Assembly: GCF_016019955.1 (NCBI RefSeq)
Contig: NZ_JAECRZ010000002.1
Location: forward strand, 310,001-374,000
Source: Thiosulfatihalobacter marinus
GTDB lineage: Bacteria; Pseudomonadota; Alphaproteobacteria; Rhodobacterales; Rhodobacteraceae
Direction: 5' to 3'
Length of the DNA: 64,000 nt
In this document: positions 51,977 to 60,562 of the stretch, one piece after another
How positions within the stretch are numbered: the stretch's first letter is position 1
Layout: every line of letters starts with the position of its first letter
Position numbers and translations under genes: made by a program
Notes under the pieces: generated by a model
Seen by the model: only the letters and a program-made list of their open reading frames with translations
The model's database searches: none
Told to the model about the DNA's origin: nothing

Positions 51977-52010
51977 GGCGGATTGATCAGTGGCAGCAGA
52001 TCAATCCGCC
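51977..52010 (+). terminator. Terminator-like hairpin just before mraZ (possible attenuator)
   Basis: GGCGGATTGATC (51977-51988) pairs perfectly with GATCAATCCGCC (51999-52010), a 12-bp stem with a ten-base loop, followed by GTTTCGTTTCC. It lies 54 bp upstream of the chosen mraZ GTG and could stop transcripts that enter the dcw cluster. Confidence 0.6.
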
Positions 52011-52064
52011 GTTTCGTTTCCAGGAGGCGGTTCCGGGGCGACAGTGAGAAAGGGCCGGCAGCCC

Positions 52065-52556
52065 GTGGCACGCAGGTTCAGAGGTGAAAGCGACCACAAG
52101 GTCGACAGCAAGGGCAGGGTATCTATCCCGGCCTCGTTTCGCCGTGTCATAGAGAGCTGCGATCCCGACTGGACCGAAGGTTTGCCCCCGCGCCTGATCC
52201 TTGTTTATGGCGGCGCGACGCGCGACTATATCGAAGGCTTCACCATCGAGGCGATGGATGAAGTGGACGAGAAAATCTCGAAATTCCCACGTGGTTCGGC
52301 CAAGCGAAAGTCGATGGAGCGTTTGTATTCGGCGCAATCGCTGGAGATCGTCGTGGATGAAACCGGGCGCATCGTGTTGCCGGTAAAGCTGCGCGAGAAG
52401 ATCGGGCTGGAGGGCATGGCGCGGTTTGTGGCTTCGGGCGATACGTTCGAAATATGGAAACCTGAAGCCTATGACGCCTCGATCGAGGCCCTGGACGAGG
52501 ATGGGTTCGACCCCGAACTTGATCCATCGGCGTATCTGGATGGGGATGTCGGCTGA
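52065..52556 (+). CDS. mraZ: MraZ, transcriptional regulator of the dcw cluster
   Basis: The frame opens at a GTG at 51990, but relatives begin near M-x-R-R-F-R-G-E, which fits the GTG at 52065 (163 aa); the earlier frame also runs through a hairpin. Two SpoVT/AbrB-like halves are visible: [20 protein letters not shown] at about residues 11-30 and [19 protein letters not shown] at about 97-115. MraZ binds repeated TGGGN DNA and represses the dcw operon in E. coli. It is the first gene of the cluster, and rsmH follows one base after its stop. Confidence 0.9.
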   Translation: MARRFRGESDHKVDSKGRVSIPASFRRVIESCDPDWTEGLPPRLILVYGGATRDYIEGFTIEAMDEVDEKISKFPRGSAKRKSMERLYSAQSLEIVVDETGRIVLPVKLREKIGLEGMARFVASGDTFEIWKPEAYDASIEALDEDGFDPELDPSAYLDGDVG

Positions 52557-52557
52557 G

Positions 52558-53532
52558 ATGACCTCCGACAAAGCACATATCCCGGTGCTTATCGACGCAA
52601 TCCTGAAACACTGTGCGCCCATCGGCGGGCGTTGGCTTGACGGCACCTTCGGGGCTGGCGGCTATACCCGCGCGCTGCTGGAAGCGGGGGCTGCGCATGT
52701 CACGGCGGTGGATCGCGATCCCCTGGCATTCGAAATGGCCGCGCCCTGGGTGGGGGATTACGGTGACAGGATCACGCTGGTGGAAGGGGTCTTTTCGCGG
52801 CTGGATGACTACGAACAGGCGCTGGACGGTGTCGTGCTGGACCTTGGGGTCAGTTCCATGCAGCTGGATCTTGCGGAACGCGGTTTCTCATTCATGAGGG
52901 ATGGTCCGCTGGACATGCGGATGAGTCAGTCCGGGCCATCGGCGGCCGATATCGTGAACACGGCGGACGAGGCCGAAATCGCGGATATTCTGTTTCATTA
53001 TGGCGAGGAACGTGCCAGCCGCCGGATCGCAAGGGCGATTGGGCGGGCCCGCGCCGAGGCTCCGATCGCCACGACATTGCGCCTTGCCGAGATCGTCGAA
53101 AGCTGCCTGCCACGCGCAAAGCCGGGACAAAGCCACCCGGCGACGCGCAGTTTCCAGGCATTGCGGATTGCGGTGAATGACGAATATGGCGAATTGTCCG
53201 CCGGGCTGGCGGCGGCGGAACGGGCGCTGGCGCCCGGCGGATTGCTGGCGGTTGTGACCTTTCATTCGGTCGAAGACCGCATGGTCAAGCGTTTCATCCA
53301 GGCTCGCGCCGGGAAAAGCGGCAACGTGAACCGCTATGCACCGGATACCAAACGGGAAGACCCGGCCTTTGAGCAGGTTACGCGCAAGGCTGTCGGTGCG
53401 GACGAAGACGAACTGGCCATCAATCCACGCGCGCGGTCCGCCAAGCTGCGCGTGGCGCGCCGCACGGCGGCGGCGGCCGGGAAGGTGTCGGAACAAGCGA
53501 TTGGAATGCCAACTGTTGAGGGGCGAAGCTGA
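52558..53532 (+). CDS. rsmH: RsmH, 16S rRNA m4C1402 methyltransferase
   Basis: The protein is 324 aa from the ATG at 52558; the frame extends into mraZ but [15 protein letters not shown] close to the N-terminus marks the family start. The SAM-binding site is [15 protein letters not shown], with [14 protein letters not shown] next. [19 protein letters not shown] and [15 protein letters not shown] are further family blocks. RsmH methylates N4 of C1402 in the 30S P-site. Its stop overlaps the ftsL start (TGATG), as usual in dcw clusters. Confidence 0.95.
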   Translation: MTSDKAHIPVLIDAILKHCAPIGGRWLDGTFGAGGYTRALLEAGAAHVTAVDRDPLAFEMAAPWVGDYGDRITLVEGVFSRLDDYEQALDGVVLDLGVSSMQLDLAERGFSFMRDGPLDMRMSQSGPSAADIVNTADEAEIADILFHYGEERASRRIARAIGRARAEAPIATTLRLAEIVESCLPRAKPGQSHPATRSFQALRIAVNDEYGELSAGLAAAERALAPGGLLAVVTFHSVEDRMVKRFIQARAGKSGNVNRYAPDTKREDPAFEQVTRKAVGADEDELAINPRARSAKLRVARRTAAAAGKVSEQAIGMPTVEGRS

Positions 53533-53879
53533 TGCGAATGATCCTGTTCATGACGACGGCGTTGGCGGTGATCGGATTGGCGGTCTGGGCCTATCAGGAA
53601 AATTACCGCACGCAGAACGCCATTTCCGAGACCGAGCGTCTGCAAGGTGAAATCGGCGAGGCGCGGGCGCGACTGGCGGTTCTGCGGGCCGAATGGGCCT
53701 ATCTCAACCGTCCCGAACGGCTGCGCGACCTTGCCCAGATCAACTACGACAGTTTGCAGTTGCTGCCGCTGCGGCCCGATCAGTTCGGCAAGATCGATCA
53801 GGTCGCGTTTCCGCCCCGCGATACCTTGATCGATCTGGATGATGCCGTGGATGTCTCGAGTGCGGGAGATCGGCCATGA
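53532..53879 (+). CDS. ftsL: FtsL-like cell division protein
   Basis: This 115-aa bitopic protein has one membrane helix near the N-terminus (about residues 3-20, ILFMTTALAVIGLAVWAY) and a periplasmic coiled coil (QNAISETERLQGEIGEARAR then LAVLRAEWAYLNRPERLR). FtsL forms the FtsQLB complex that activates FtsWI septal peptidoglycan synthesis. Sequence conservation is low in this family; the position between rsmH and ftsI, and overlaps with both (TGATG and ATGA), support the call. Confidence 0.88.
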   Translation: MRMILFMTTALAVIGLAVWAYQENYRTQNAISETERLQGEIGEARARLAVLRAEWAYLNRPERLRDLAQINYDSLQLLPLRPDQFGKIDQVAFPPRDTLIDLDDAVDVSSAGDRP

Positions 53880-55660
53880 TCCGAAAGCCGTTGCGCCCTC
53901 TGGCATCGATCCTGCGCGCCCGTGATGCCGGGGAAAACCCGGACGCGATCGAACGCGAAAATGTCCGCCAGCGCCATGAAGAGATGCGCGACAAGGGCCG
54001 GGTGCGCGCCGAAGGGCGGCTGTTCATCATGGCGATTCTGTTTCTGGGCGGGTTCATCACGGTAAGCGCGCGTATGGCTGTTGTCAGCGTGTCCGAAGCG
54101 GTCGAGCCGCGCGCGAATTATTCAGGCAATCGCATCGTGGCGCAGCGTGCCGATATCGTGGACCGCCGTGGCCGCATTCTGGCGACCAATCTGGAAACCT
54201 ATGCGCTTTACGCCCAGCCGCCGCAGATGATCGACAAGGAGCGCGTTGCCCGCGAGCTGGCGGCGATCTTCCCGGATCTCAAGGAAGAGCGCCTGGTGAA
54301 AGACTTTACCGGCAAGCGCAAATTCCTTTGGATAAAGAAGAAGTTGAGCCCCGAACAGAAACAGGCGGTGCATGATATCGGTGATCCGGGGCTGCAATTC
54401 GGGACGCGCGAGATGCGCCTCTATCCCAATGGCAAGCTGGCCGCGCATATCCTGGGGGGGGCAAGTTTCGGCAAGGAAGACGTGCGTGCCGCCGAAGTGA
54501 TCGGTGTGGCTGGTGTTGAAAAATACTTTGACGAGGTCCTGAGGGATCCGGCCAATGGCGGCAAGGCGCTGACCCTGTCAATCGATCTGACGGTCCAGGC
54601 CGCCGCCGAGCGTGTATTGGCCGGCGGCATGAAACTGATGAATGCCAAGAGTGCGGCGGCGGTCCTGATGGATGTGAACACGGGCGAGATCGTATCGATG
54701 ATCAGCCTGCCGGATTTCGATCCCAACGACCGCCCGCGCCCGCCAACCAAGGGCCTGCCCTCTGACAGCCCGCTGTTCAACAGGGCCGTTCAGGGATTGT
54801 ACGAGCTGGGTTCGGTGTTCAAGATTTTCGCCGCGACGCAGGCGATGGAGCTGGGGCTGGCCAATCCGTCCACGCTGGTCAACACGGCTGGCCCTCTGCG
54901 GTGGGGCAAATTCAAGATCCGGGATTTCCGCGACTATGGATCGGAAATGACCCTGACCAAGGTGATTGTGAAGTCGTCGAATATCGGCACGGCGCGCATG
55001 GCCCAGCTGATCGGCGCCGAGCGGCAGCAGGGATTTCTGCGCGACCTGGGTTTCTTCGAGCCGATCCCGGTTGAACTGGTCGAGGCACATGGCGCAAAGC
55101 CCCTGTACCCGGACAACTGGTCGGAATTGTCGACCATGACGATTTCCTATGGCCACGGTCTGTCAACCAGCCCGCTGCATCTCGCGGCAGGCTATGCCGC
55201 GATTGCCAATGGCGGCAAGCGGGTCATTCCGACATTGCTCAAGCGCGACACGCCTCAGGACGGGCCGCGGGTCATTAGCCAGGAAAACGCCGAGGCCGCG
55301 CGGCGCATGTTGCGGATGGTGGTTACGGATGGGACGGCAAGCTTTGGCGACGTGCCGGGCTATGCCGTCGGTGGCAAAACCGGGACCGCCGACAAGCCCA
55401 AGGAAAACGGTGGCGGATATTATGACGACAAGGTGATCGCGACCTTCGCGTCGATCTTTCCGGCATATGATCCGAAATACGTTCTGATCGTGTCACTTGA
55501 CGAGCCGGTCGAAACTTCGGGGCCGGAACCGCGCCGCACCGCCGGGTGGACGGCGGTTCCCGTCGCCGCCGAGATGATCACGCGCATCGCGCCGCTTCTG
55601 GGCTTGCGTCCCGACGTTGAACCCGGCCGCCTGACTGATATAACCCTGACGTCGAATTAG
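53876..55660 (+). CDS. ftsI: FtsI, penicillin-binding protein 3
   Basis: The 594-aa septal transpeptidase has a cytoplasmic tail, one membrane helix (about residues 48-66) and a pedestal domain starting at RADIVDRRGRILATNL. The catalytic triplet motifs are present: SVFK (Ser313, Lys316) in YELGSVFKIF, SSN in VKSSNIGTARM and KTG in VGGKTGTADK. It cross-links peptidoglycan at the division septum with FtsW. It overlaps ftsL by four bases; murE follows after 20 bp. Confidence 0.96.
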   Translation: MIRKPLRPLASILRARDAGENPDAIERENVRQRHEEMRDKGRVRAEGRLFIMAILFLGGFITVSARMAVVSVSEAVEPRANYSGNRIVAQRADIVDRRGRILATNLETYALYAQPPQMIDKERVARELAAIFPDLKEERLVKDFTGKRKFLWIKKKLSPEQKQAVHDIGDPGLQFGTREMRLYPNGKLAAHILGGASFGKEDVRAAEVIGVAGVEKYFDEVLRDPANGGKALTLSIDLTVQAAAERVLAGGMKLMNAKSAAAVLMDVNTGEIVSMISLPDFDPNDRPRPPTKGLPSDSPLFNRAVQGLYELGSVFKIFAATQAMELGLANPSTLVNTAGPLRWGKFKIRDFRDYGSEMTLTKVIVKSSNIGTARMAQLIGAERQQGFLRDLGFFEPIPVELVEAHGAKPLYPDNWSELSTMTISYGHGLSTSPLHLAAGYAAIANGGKRVIPTLLKRDTPQDGPRVISQENAEAARRMLRMVVTDGTASFGDVPGYAVGGKTGTADKPKENGGGYYDDKVIATFASIFPAYDPKYVLIVSLDEPVETSGPEPRRTAGWTAVPVAAEMITRIAPLLGLRPDVEPGRLTDITLTSN

Positions 55661-55680
55661 GCCGGAAAAGGGCAGGGGAA

Positions 55681-57162
55681 ATGGCGGTACGGGAAAGACG
55701 GCTTTCGGACCTTGGACTGACCGCCGCTGGCGGCGCGAACCCCGGGATCACCGGGATCGCCGTTGACAGCCGTCAGGTGCGGGACGGGTTCCTGTTCGCC
55801 GCGCTGCCGGGTACGCGCGTGCATGGCGGCGAGTTCATTCAATACGCGTTGCGCATGGGCGCCGCCGCGATACTGACCGATGCCGAGGGTGCGCGGATCG
55901 CCTGCGCGGAACTGGCAGTGTCAGAATCTGTCGTGATCGTGGCCGACGATCCGAGGCAATCTCTGGCCTATTGTGCAGCGTTGTGGTTTGGAGCACAGCC
56001 CGGCGTCATGGCCGCTGTTACGGGGACCAATGGCAAGACGTCGGTGGCAACATTCCTGCGCCAGATCTGGCAGGCGCTGGGGCTTGAAGCGGTGAACCTG
56101 GGAACAACCGGGGTGGAGGGCGACTTTCAGGCGCCCTTGCAACACACCACACCCGAACCGATCACCCTGCACCGGGTCCTGGCGGAATGCAGCGCGGCCG
56201 GGATACAGTTCGCGGCGATGGAAGCCTCCAGCCACGGGCTGGCACAACGGCGGCTGGACGGGGTGCAGCTGCGCGCCGCCGGGTTCACCAATTTCACGCA
56301 GGACCATCTGGATTATCACGACAGCTTTGACGACTATTTCGATGCCAAGGCAGGGCTGTTCGCGCGGGTGTTGCCCGAAGAGGGCGTGGCCGTGATCAAC
56401 ACGGATGATCCGCGTGGTGTGGATATGGTGGCGATTGCCCACGCGCGTGGGCAGCAGGTGATCACGGTTGGCCGGGAAGGGGCCGATCTGGAACTGACCG
56501 CGCAGCGGTTTGACGCCACGGGACAGGATGTGCGCTTTACGTTTCGCGGTCGGGCCTATCTGGCGCGGCTGCACCTGATTGGCGGGTTTCAGGCGGACAA
56601 CGTCATGCTGGCGGTCGGGCTGGCTGTGGCCTGCGGAGCCGAGCCGGAGCGGGTGTTTGACGTTCTGGGCGATCTCAAGACGGTGCGCGGGCGGATGCAA
56701 CTGGCCGCGACACGGGCAAGCGGCGCCACGGTCTTTGTGGATTACGCGCATACGCCGGATGCGGTGGCCACGGCGCTGCGCGCGATGCGTCCGCATGTGA
56801 TGGGGCGGCTGATTGCCGTGGTCGGCGCCGGGGGCGATCGCGATGCTGGCAAACGCCCGTTGATGGGGCAGGCGGCGGCAGACAATGCCGACCTGGTGTT
56901 TGTCACCGACGACAACCCGCGCAGCGAAGACCCGGCCCTGATCCGCGCCGCCGTTCTGGCGGGCGCGCCCGGGGCGGTCGAGGTGGGCGACCGCGCCGAA
57001 GCGATCCTGCGCGCGGTGGACGCGTTGCAACCGGGCGATGCCTTGCTGATCGCGGGCAAGGGGCATGAAAGCGGGCAGATCATCGGCGACGATGTGCTGC
57101 CATTTGACGATTGTGAACAGGCCAGCGTGGCTGTTGCGGCATTGGACGGGGGGATGGCATGA
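55681..57162 (+). CDS. murE: MurE, UDP-MurNAc-tripeptide synthetase (meso-DAP type)
   Basis: This 493-aa Mur ligase adds the third amino acid to the peptidoglycan stem. The ATP loop is TGTNGKTSVATF, HTTPEPITLH and EASSHGLAQRRLDG shape the UDP-substrate site, and DDNPRSEDPALI contains the DNPR motif that marks meso-diaminopimelate specificity. DYAHTPDAV is another conserved block. An AGGGG-type Shine-Dalgarno precedes the ATG. Its stop overlaps the murF start (ATGA). Confidence 0.96.
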   Translation: MAVRERRLSDLGLTAAGGANPGITGIAVDSRQVRDGFLFAALPGTRVHGGEFIQYALRMGAAAILTDAEGARIACAELAVSESVVIVADDPRQSLAYCAALWFGAQPGVMAAVTGTNGKTSVATFLRQIWQALGLEAVNLGTTGVEGDFQAPLQHTTPEPITLHRVLAECSAAGIQFAAMEASSHGLAQRRLDGVQLRAAGFTNFTQDHLDYHDSFDDYFDAKAGLFARVLPEEGVAVINTDDPRGVDMVAIAHARGQQVITVGREGADLELTAQRFDATGQDVRFTFRGRAYLARLHLIGGFQADNVMLAVGLAVACGAEPERVFDVLGDLKTVRGRMQLAATRASGATVFVDYAHTPDAVATALRAMRPHVMGRLIAVVGAGGDRDAGKRPLMGQAAADNADLVFVTDDNPRSEDPALIRAAVLAGAPGAVEVGDRAEAILRAVDALQPGDALLIAGKGHESGQIIGDDVLPFDDCEQASVAVAALDGGMA

Positions 57163-58601
57163 GCCTGTGGACCTCGCAAGACGCGGCAAGCGCCACCGGC
57201 GGTCATGCCAGTTGCGATTGGGTGTGTGACGGTGTTTCGATCGACACGCGCACGCTGCAACCGGGCGATCTTTTCGTGGCGCTGAAGGCGGCGCGGGACG
57301 GGCATGATTTTGTGGCGCAGGCGCTGGAGAACGGCGCGGCGGCGGCCTTGGTCAGCCATGTGCCCGAGGGTCTGTCCGGGGACGCACCATTGTTGATCGT
57401 GCAGGACGTGCAGGCTGGGCTGGAAGCGTTGGGCCGGGCGGGGCGCGCCCGCAGCGACGCGCGCGTGGTGGCTGTTACCGGTTCGGTGGGCAAGACCTCG
57501 ACCAAGGAGATGCTGCGCGCCATGCTGGCCGGGCAGGGGCGCACCCATGCCAGCGTGGCCAGTTACAACAATCACTGGGGCGTGCCGCTGACGCTGGCGC
57601 GGATGCCGCGCGACACGGACTACGCGGTGATCGAGATCGGCATGAACCATCCCGGCGAAATCGCGCCGCTGGCCCGGCTGGCGCGCCCGCATGTCGCCTT
57701 GGTGACAAATGTGGCGGCCGTTCACCTTGAGGCCTTTGACGATGTTGACGGGATCGCACGGGAAAAGGCGGCGATTTTCGAGGGGCTGGAACCGGGCGGT
57801 ATTGCGGTTTTCAATGCCGATCTGCCAACCACCCGGACCCTTGAAACCACAGCGCGGGAGCTGGGTATGGAGCTGCGCCCCTTTGGCCGGAAGGCGCCGG
57901 ACTGGGCGCTTGCGGACGTCACCCTGAGCGGGGACACCACGGTGGCGCGCGCGCGGATTTCAGGCGCGCCATTGCTGTTCAAGATCAGGAGCGCGGGGGC
58001 ACATTTCGCGATGAACGCGCTGGGCGCGCTGGTGGCTGTCGAGGCACTGGACGCGGATCTGGCCATGGCGGCGGGCGATCTTGGGCGGTGGTCGCCTTAT
58101 ACCGGGCGCGGCACGCGGGAAACCATCTGGCTTGACCCGGTGGAAACCGACCGCACGCTGGATCTGATCGACGATGCCTATAACGCCAACCCCACGTCGC
58201 TGGGCGCGGCGCTGGATGTGCTGGCGGCGGCACAGCCTGTTGATGGGGTGGGTCGCATCGGCCGGGGGCGGCGGATCGCCTTTGTCGGTGACATGAAGGA
58301 ACTGGGCGACCAGGAGGCCGCGATGCATGCGGAACTGGCCAATCATCCGGCCATGAAGGACATTGATACGGTGCATACGGTGGGTCCGCTGATGCGGCAC
58401 CTGCACGAGGCGTTGCCCGTGGAAAAGCGCGGGTTGTGGACACAAACCAGCGCCCAGATGGCGGCGGAGGTGCGTCATCTGGTGGATGCAGGCGATTGTT
58501 TGCTGGCCAAGGGCTCTTTGTCGATGGGTCTGGCCAAGGTGGTTGACGCCATTCGAAAACTGGGTCATCCCGCGCCGCACTCCAACAACGAGGACGCATG
58601 A
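57159..58601 (+). CDS. murF: MurF, UDP-MurNAc-pentapeptide synthetase
   Basis: The 480-aa ligase joins D-Ala-D-Ala to the tripeptide. Motifs include GVSIDTRTLQPGDLFVALKA in the N-terminal domain, the ATP loop VTGSVGKTSTKEM, and SYNNHWGVPLTLARMP with the conserved EIGMNHPGEI. DDAYNANPTSLGAALD and FVGDMKELGDQEAAMH follow in the C-terminal domain. It overlaps murE by four bases, and mraY begins directly after its stop. Confidence 0.96.
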   Translation: MSLWTSQDAASATGGHASCDWVCDGVSIDTRTLQPGDLFVALKAARDGHDFVAQALENGAAAALVSHVPEGLSGDAPLLIVQDVQAGLEALGRAGRARSDARVVAVTGSVGKTSTKEMLRAMLAGQGRTHASVASYNNHWGVPLTLARMPRDTDYAVIEIGMNHPGEIAPLARLARPHVALVTNVAAVHLEAFDDVDGIAREKAAIFEGLEPGGIAVFNADLPTTRTLETTARELGMELRPFGRKAPDWALADVTLSGDTTVARARISGAPLLFKIRSAGAHFAMNALGALVAVEALDADLAMAAGDLGRWSPYTGRGTRETIWLDPVETDRTLDLIDDAYNANPTSLGAALDVLAAAQPVDGVGRIGRGRRIAFVGDMKELGDQEAAMHAELANHPAMKDIDTVHTVGPLMRHLHEALPVEKRGLWTQTSAQMAAEVRHLVDAGDCLLAKGSLSMGLAKVVDAIRKLGHPAPHSNNEDA

Positions 58602-59684
58602 ATGTTTTATTGGCTGGCGGACCTGTCAGACGGCGGGGATTTTTTCAATCTGTTCCGCTATATCACGTTCCGTGCCGGTGGCGCCTTCATGACGGCCTTG
58701 CTGTTCGGATTCATCTTTGGCCCGCCGCTGATCAACGTGTTGCGCAGACGGCAGGGCAAGGGCCAGCCGATCCGGGACGATGGGCCAGAGGGGCATTTCG
58801 TCAAGGCCGGTACGCCGACAATGGGCGGGTTGCTGATCGTGGGCGCCTTGCTGACCTCGACCCTGCTTTGGGCGCGGTGGGATAACGGTTTTGTCTGGCT
58901 GGTGCTGTTCGTGACTCTGGCCTATGGGCTGATCGGGTTTGCCGACGATTATGCCAAGGTTTCCAGGCAGAATACCAAGGGTGTGTCGGGCAAGATGCGT
59001 CTTTTTCTGGGGTTCGTGATTGCCGGCATCGCGGCATGGTGGGCGACCAGCCTGCAACCTGAGGCGCTGCAACTTCAACTGGCCCTGCCGATATTCAAGA
59101 ATACGCTGCTCAATCTGGGTTTCCTGTTTATTCCCTTTGCCATGTTCGTGATCGTGGGGTCCGCAAACGCGGTGAACCTGACCGACGGGTTGGACGGTCT
59201 GGCGATCATGCCTGTGATGATCGCCGCCGCAACGCTGGGCGTGATCGCCTATGCGGTGGGGCGCGTGGACTTTACCGAATATCTGGACGTTCACTATGTC
59301 CCGGGGACCGGCGAAATCCTGATATTCGTGGCCGGGCTTATCGGCGGCGGGTTGGGCTTTTTGTGGTACAATGCCCCGCCTGCGGCGGTGTTCATGGGCG
59401 ATACCGGCTCGCTGGCGCTGGGCGGGGCGCTGGGCGCCATTGCGGTTGCCTCCAAGCACGAACTTGTGCTGGGGATCGTGGGGGGCCTGTTCGTGGTCGA
59501 GGCCCTGAGCGTGATCATCCAGGTGCTGTATTTCAAACGCACCGGAAAACGCGTGTTCCTGATGGCGCCGATCCATCACCACTATGAGAAAAAGGGCTGG
59601 TCCGAGCCGCAGATCGTGATCCGGTTCTGGATCATCACGCTGATCCTGGCGATGATCGGGCTGGCAACGCTGAAGGTGCGCTGA
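58602..59684 (+). CDS. mraY: MraY, phospho-MurNAc-pentapeptide translocase
   Basis: This 360-aa membrane enzyme loads phospho-MurNAc-pentapeptide onto undecaprenyl phosphate to make lipid I. About ten hydrophobic segments are visible. Family motifs are [19 protein letters not shown] with the paired aspartates, [25 protein letters not shown] and the [11 protein letters not shown] histidine loop. The start abuts the murF stop. It is the last gene of the dcw cluster in this window: no murD or ftsW follows, and the next gene is on the other strand. Confidence 0.96.
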   Translation: MFYWLADLSDGGDFFNLFRYITFRAGGAFMTALLFGFIFGPPLINVLRRRQGKGQPIRDDGPEGHFVKAGTPTMGGLLIVGALLTSTLLWARWDNGFVWLVLFVTLAYGLIGFADDYAKVSRQNTKGVSGKMRLFLGFVIAGIAAWWATSLQPEALQLQLALPIFKNTLLNLGFLFIPFAMFVIVGSANAVNLTDGLDGLAIMPVMIAAATLGVIAYAVGRVDFTEYLDVHYVPGTGEILIFVAGLIGGGLGFLWYNAPPAAVFMGDTGSLALGGALGAIAVASKHELVLGIVGGLFVVEALSVIIQVLYFKRTGKRVFLMAPIHHHYEKKGWSEPQIVIRFWIITLILAMIGLATLKVR

Positions 59685-59721
59685 GCCACAAGCGGCATGG
59701 CAACCGGGAATGTTGGCATGG

Positions 59722-59755
59722 CAAACAAAAAGGGCCGGGCGAAAACGCCCGGCCC
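59722..59755 (-). terminator. Strong terminator for fsa
   Basis: On the reverse strand GGGCCGGGCG-TTTT-CGCCCGGCCC (59755-59732) is a perfect 10-bp stem, followed by TTTTTG and TTTG. It lies 21 bp after the fsa stop. On the forward strand the T-run is weak, so it may only partly end the mraY transcript. Confidence 0.9.
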
Positions 59756-59776
59756 TTGTCGTGAAGGGTCGTTCCG

Positions 59777-60430
59777 TTACAGGATCTTGATACCGGCGTC
59801 GCGGATGTCGGCCAGGAACGCGGCCAGGCCCTTGTCGGTCAGCGCGTGGTTGACCATGGCCTTGATTACGCCCGGCGGCGCGGTCATCACGTCGGCACCG
59901 ATCAGTGCGCAATCCTTGACGTGGTTCACGGTGCGGATCGAGGCGGCGAGGATCTGGGTTTCATAGCCGTAATTGTCATAGATCTGGCGAATCTCGGCAA
60001 TCAGATCGGTTCCGTCGAGATTGATATCGTCCAGGCGGCCCAGGAAGGGCGAGATGAATGTGGCGCCCGCCTTGGCGGCCAGCAGCGCCTGGTTGGCCGA
60101 GAAGCACAACGTGACATTGACCATGTGGCCGTCATCGGTGAGCGCCTTGCAGGCCTTCAGCCCGTCCCAGGTGAGCGGCACCTTGACGGCGATATTGTCG
60201 GCGATCCCGACCAGCTTGCGGCCTTCGGCGATCATCGCGTCGGCGTCGGTGGCGGTGACTTCGGCGGAAACCGGGCCATCGACAAGGTCACAGATTTCCT
60301 TGGTCACTTCCAGGATATCACGCCCGGATTTCTTGATCAGCGAGGGGTTGGTGGTTACGCCATCCACCATGCCCAGCGCGTTCAGTTCCGCAATGGCGTC
60401 GATTTCTGCGGTGTCTACGAAGAATTTCAT
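59777..60430 (-). CDS. fsa: Fructose-6-phosphate aldolase/transaldolase (TalC/Fsa type)
   Basis: This 217-aa protein belongs to the short transaldolase group. The Schiff-base lysine is in [15 protein letters not shown] at about residues 82-96; [14 protein letters not shown] and [19 protein letters not shown] are other conserved blocks. Members act as transaldolase in the pentose phosphate pathway or as fructose 6-phosphate aldolase, and sequence reading alone does not decide. AGGAT precedes the ATG. It is divergent from priA and ends at a strong terminator facing mraY. Confidence 0.92.
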   Translation of the reverse strand: MKFFVDTAEIDAIAELNALGMVDGVTTNPSLIKKSGRDILEVTKEICDLVDGPVSAEVTATDADAMIAEGRKLVGIADNIAVKVPLTWDGLKACKALTDDGHMVNVTLCFSANQALLAAKAGATFISPFLGRLDDINLDGTDLIAEIRQIYDNYGYETQILAASIRTVNHVKDCALIGADVMTAPPGVIKAMVNHALTDKGLAAFLADIRDAGIKIL

Positions 60431-60562
60431 GGCACATATCCTTTGTTGGCTTGGCCTTGGGTCGGGTTGCCTTTACCTGATAGATGCCCATGCTGGAACC
60501 CCGAAAGCTGCGGGGATGCAGGAGAATGTTAGCGCAAAACACGCTGAGAGCAGAGGTGTGAC

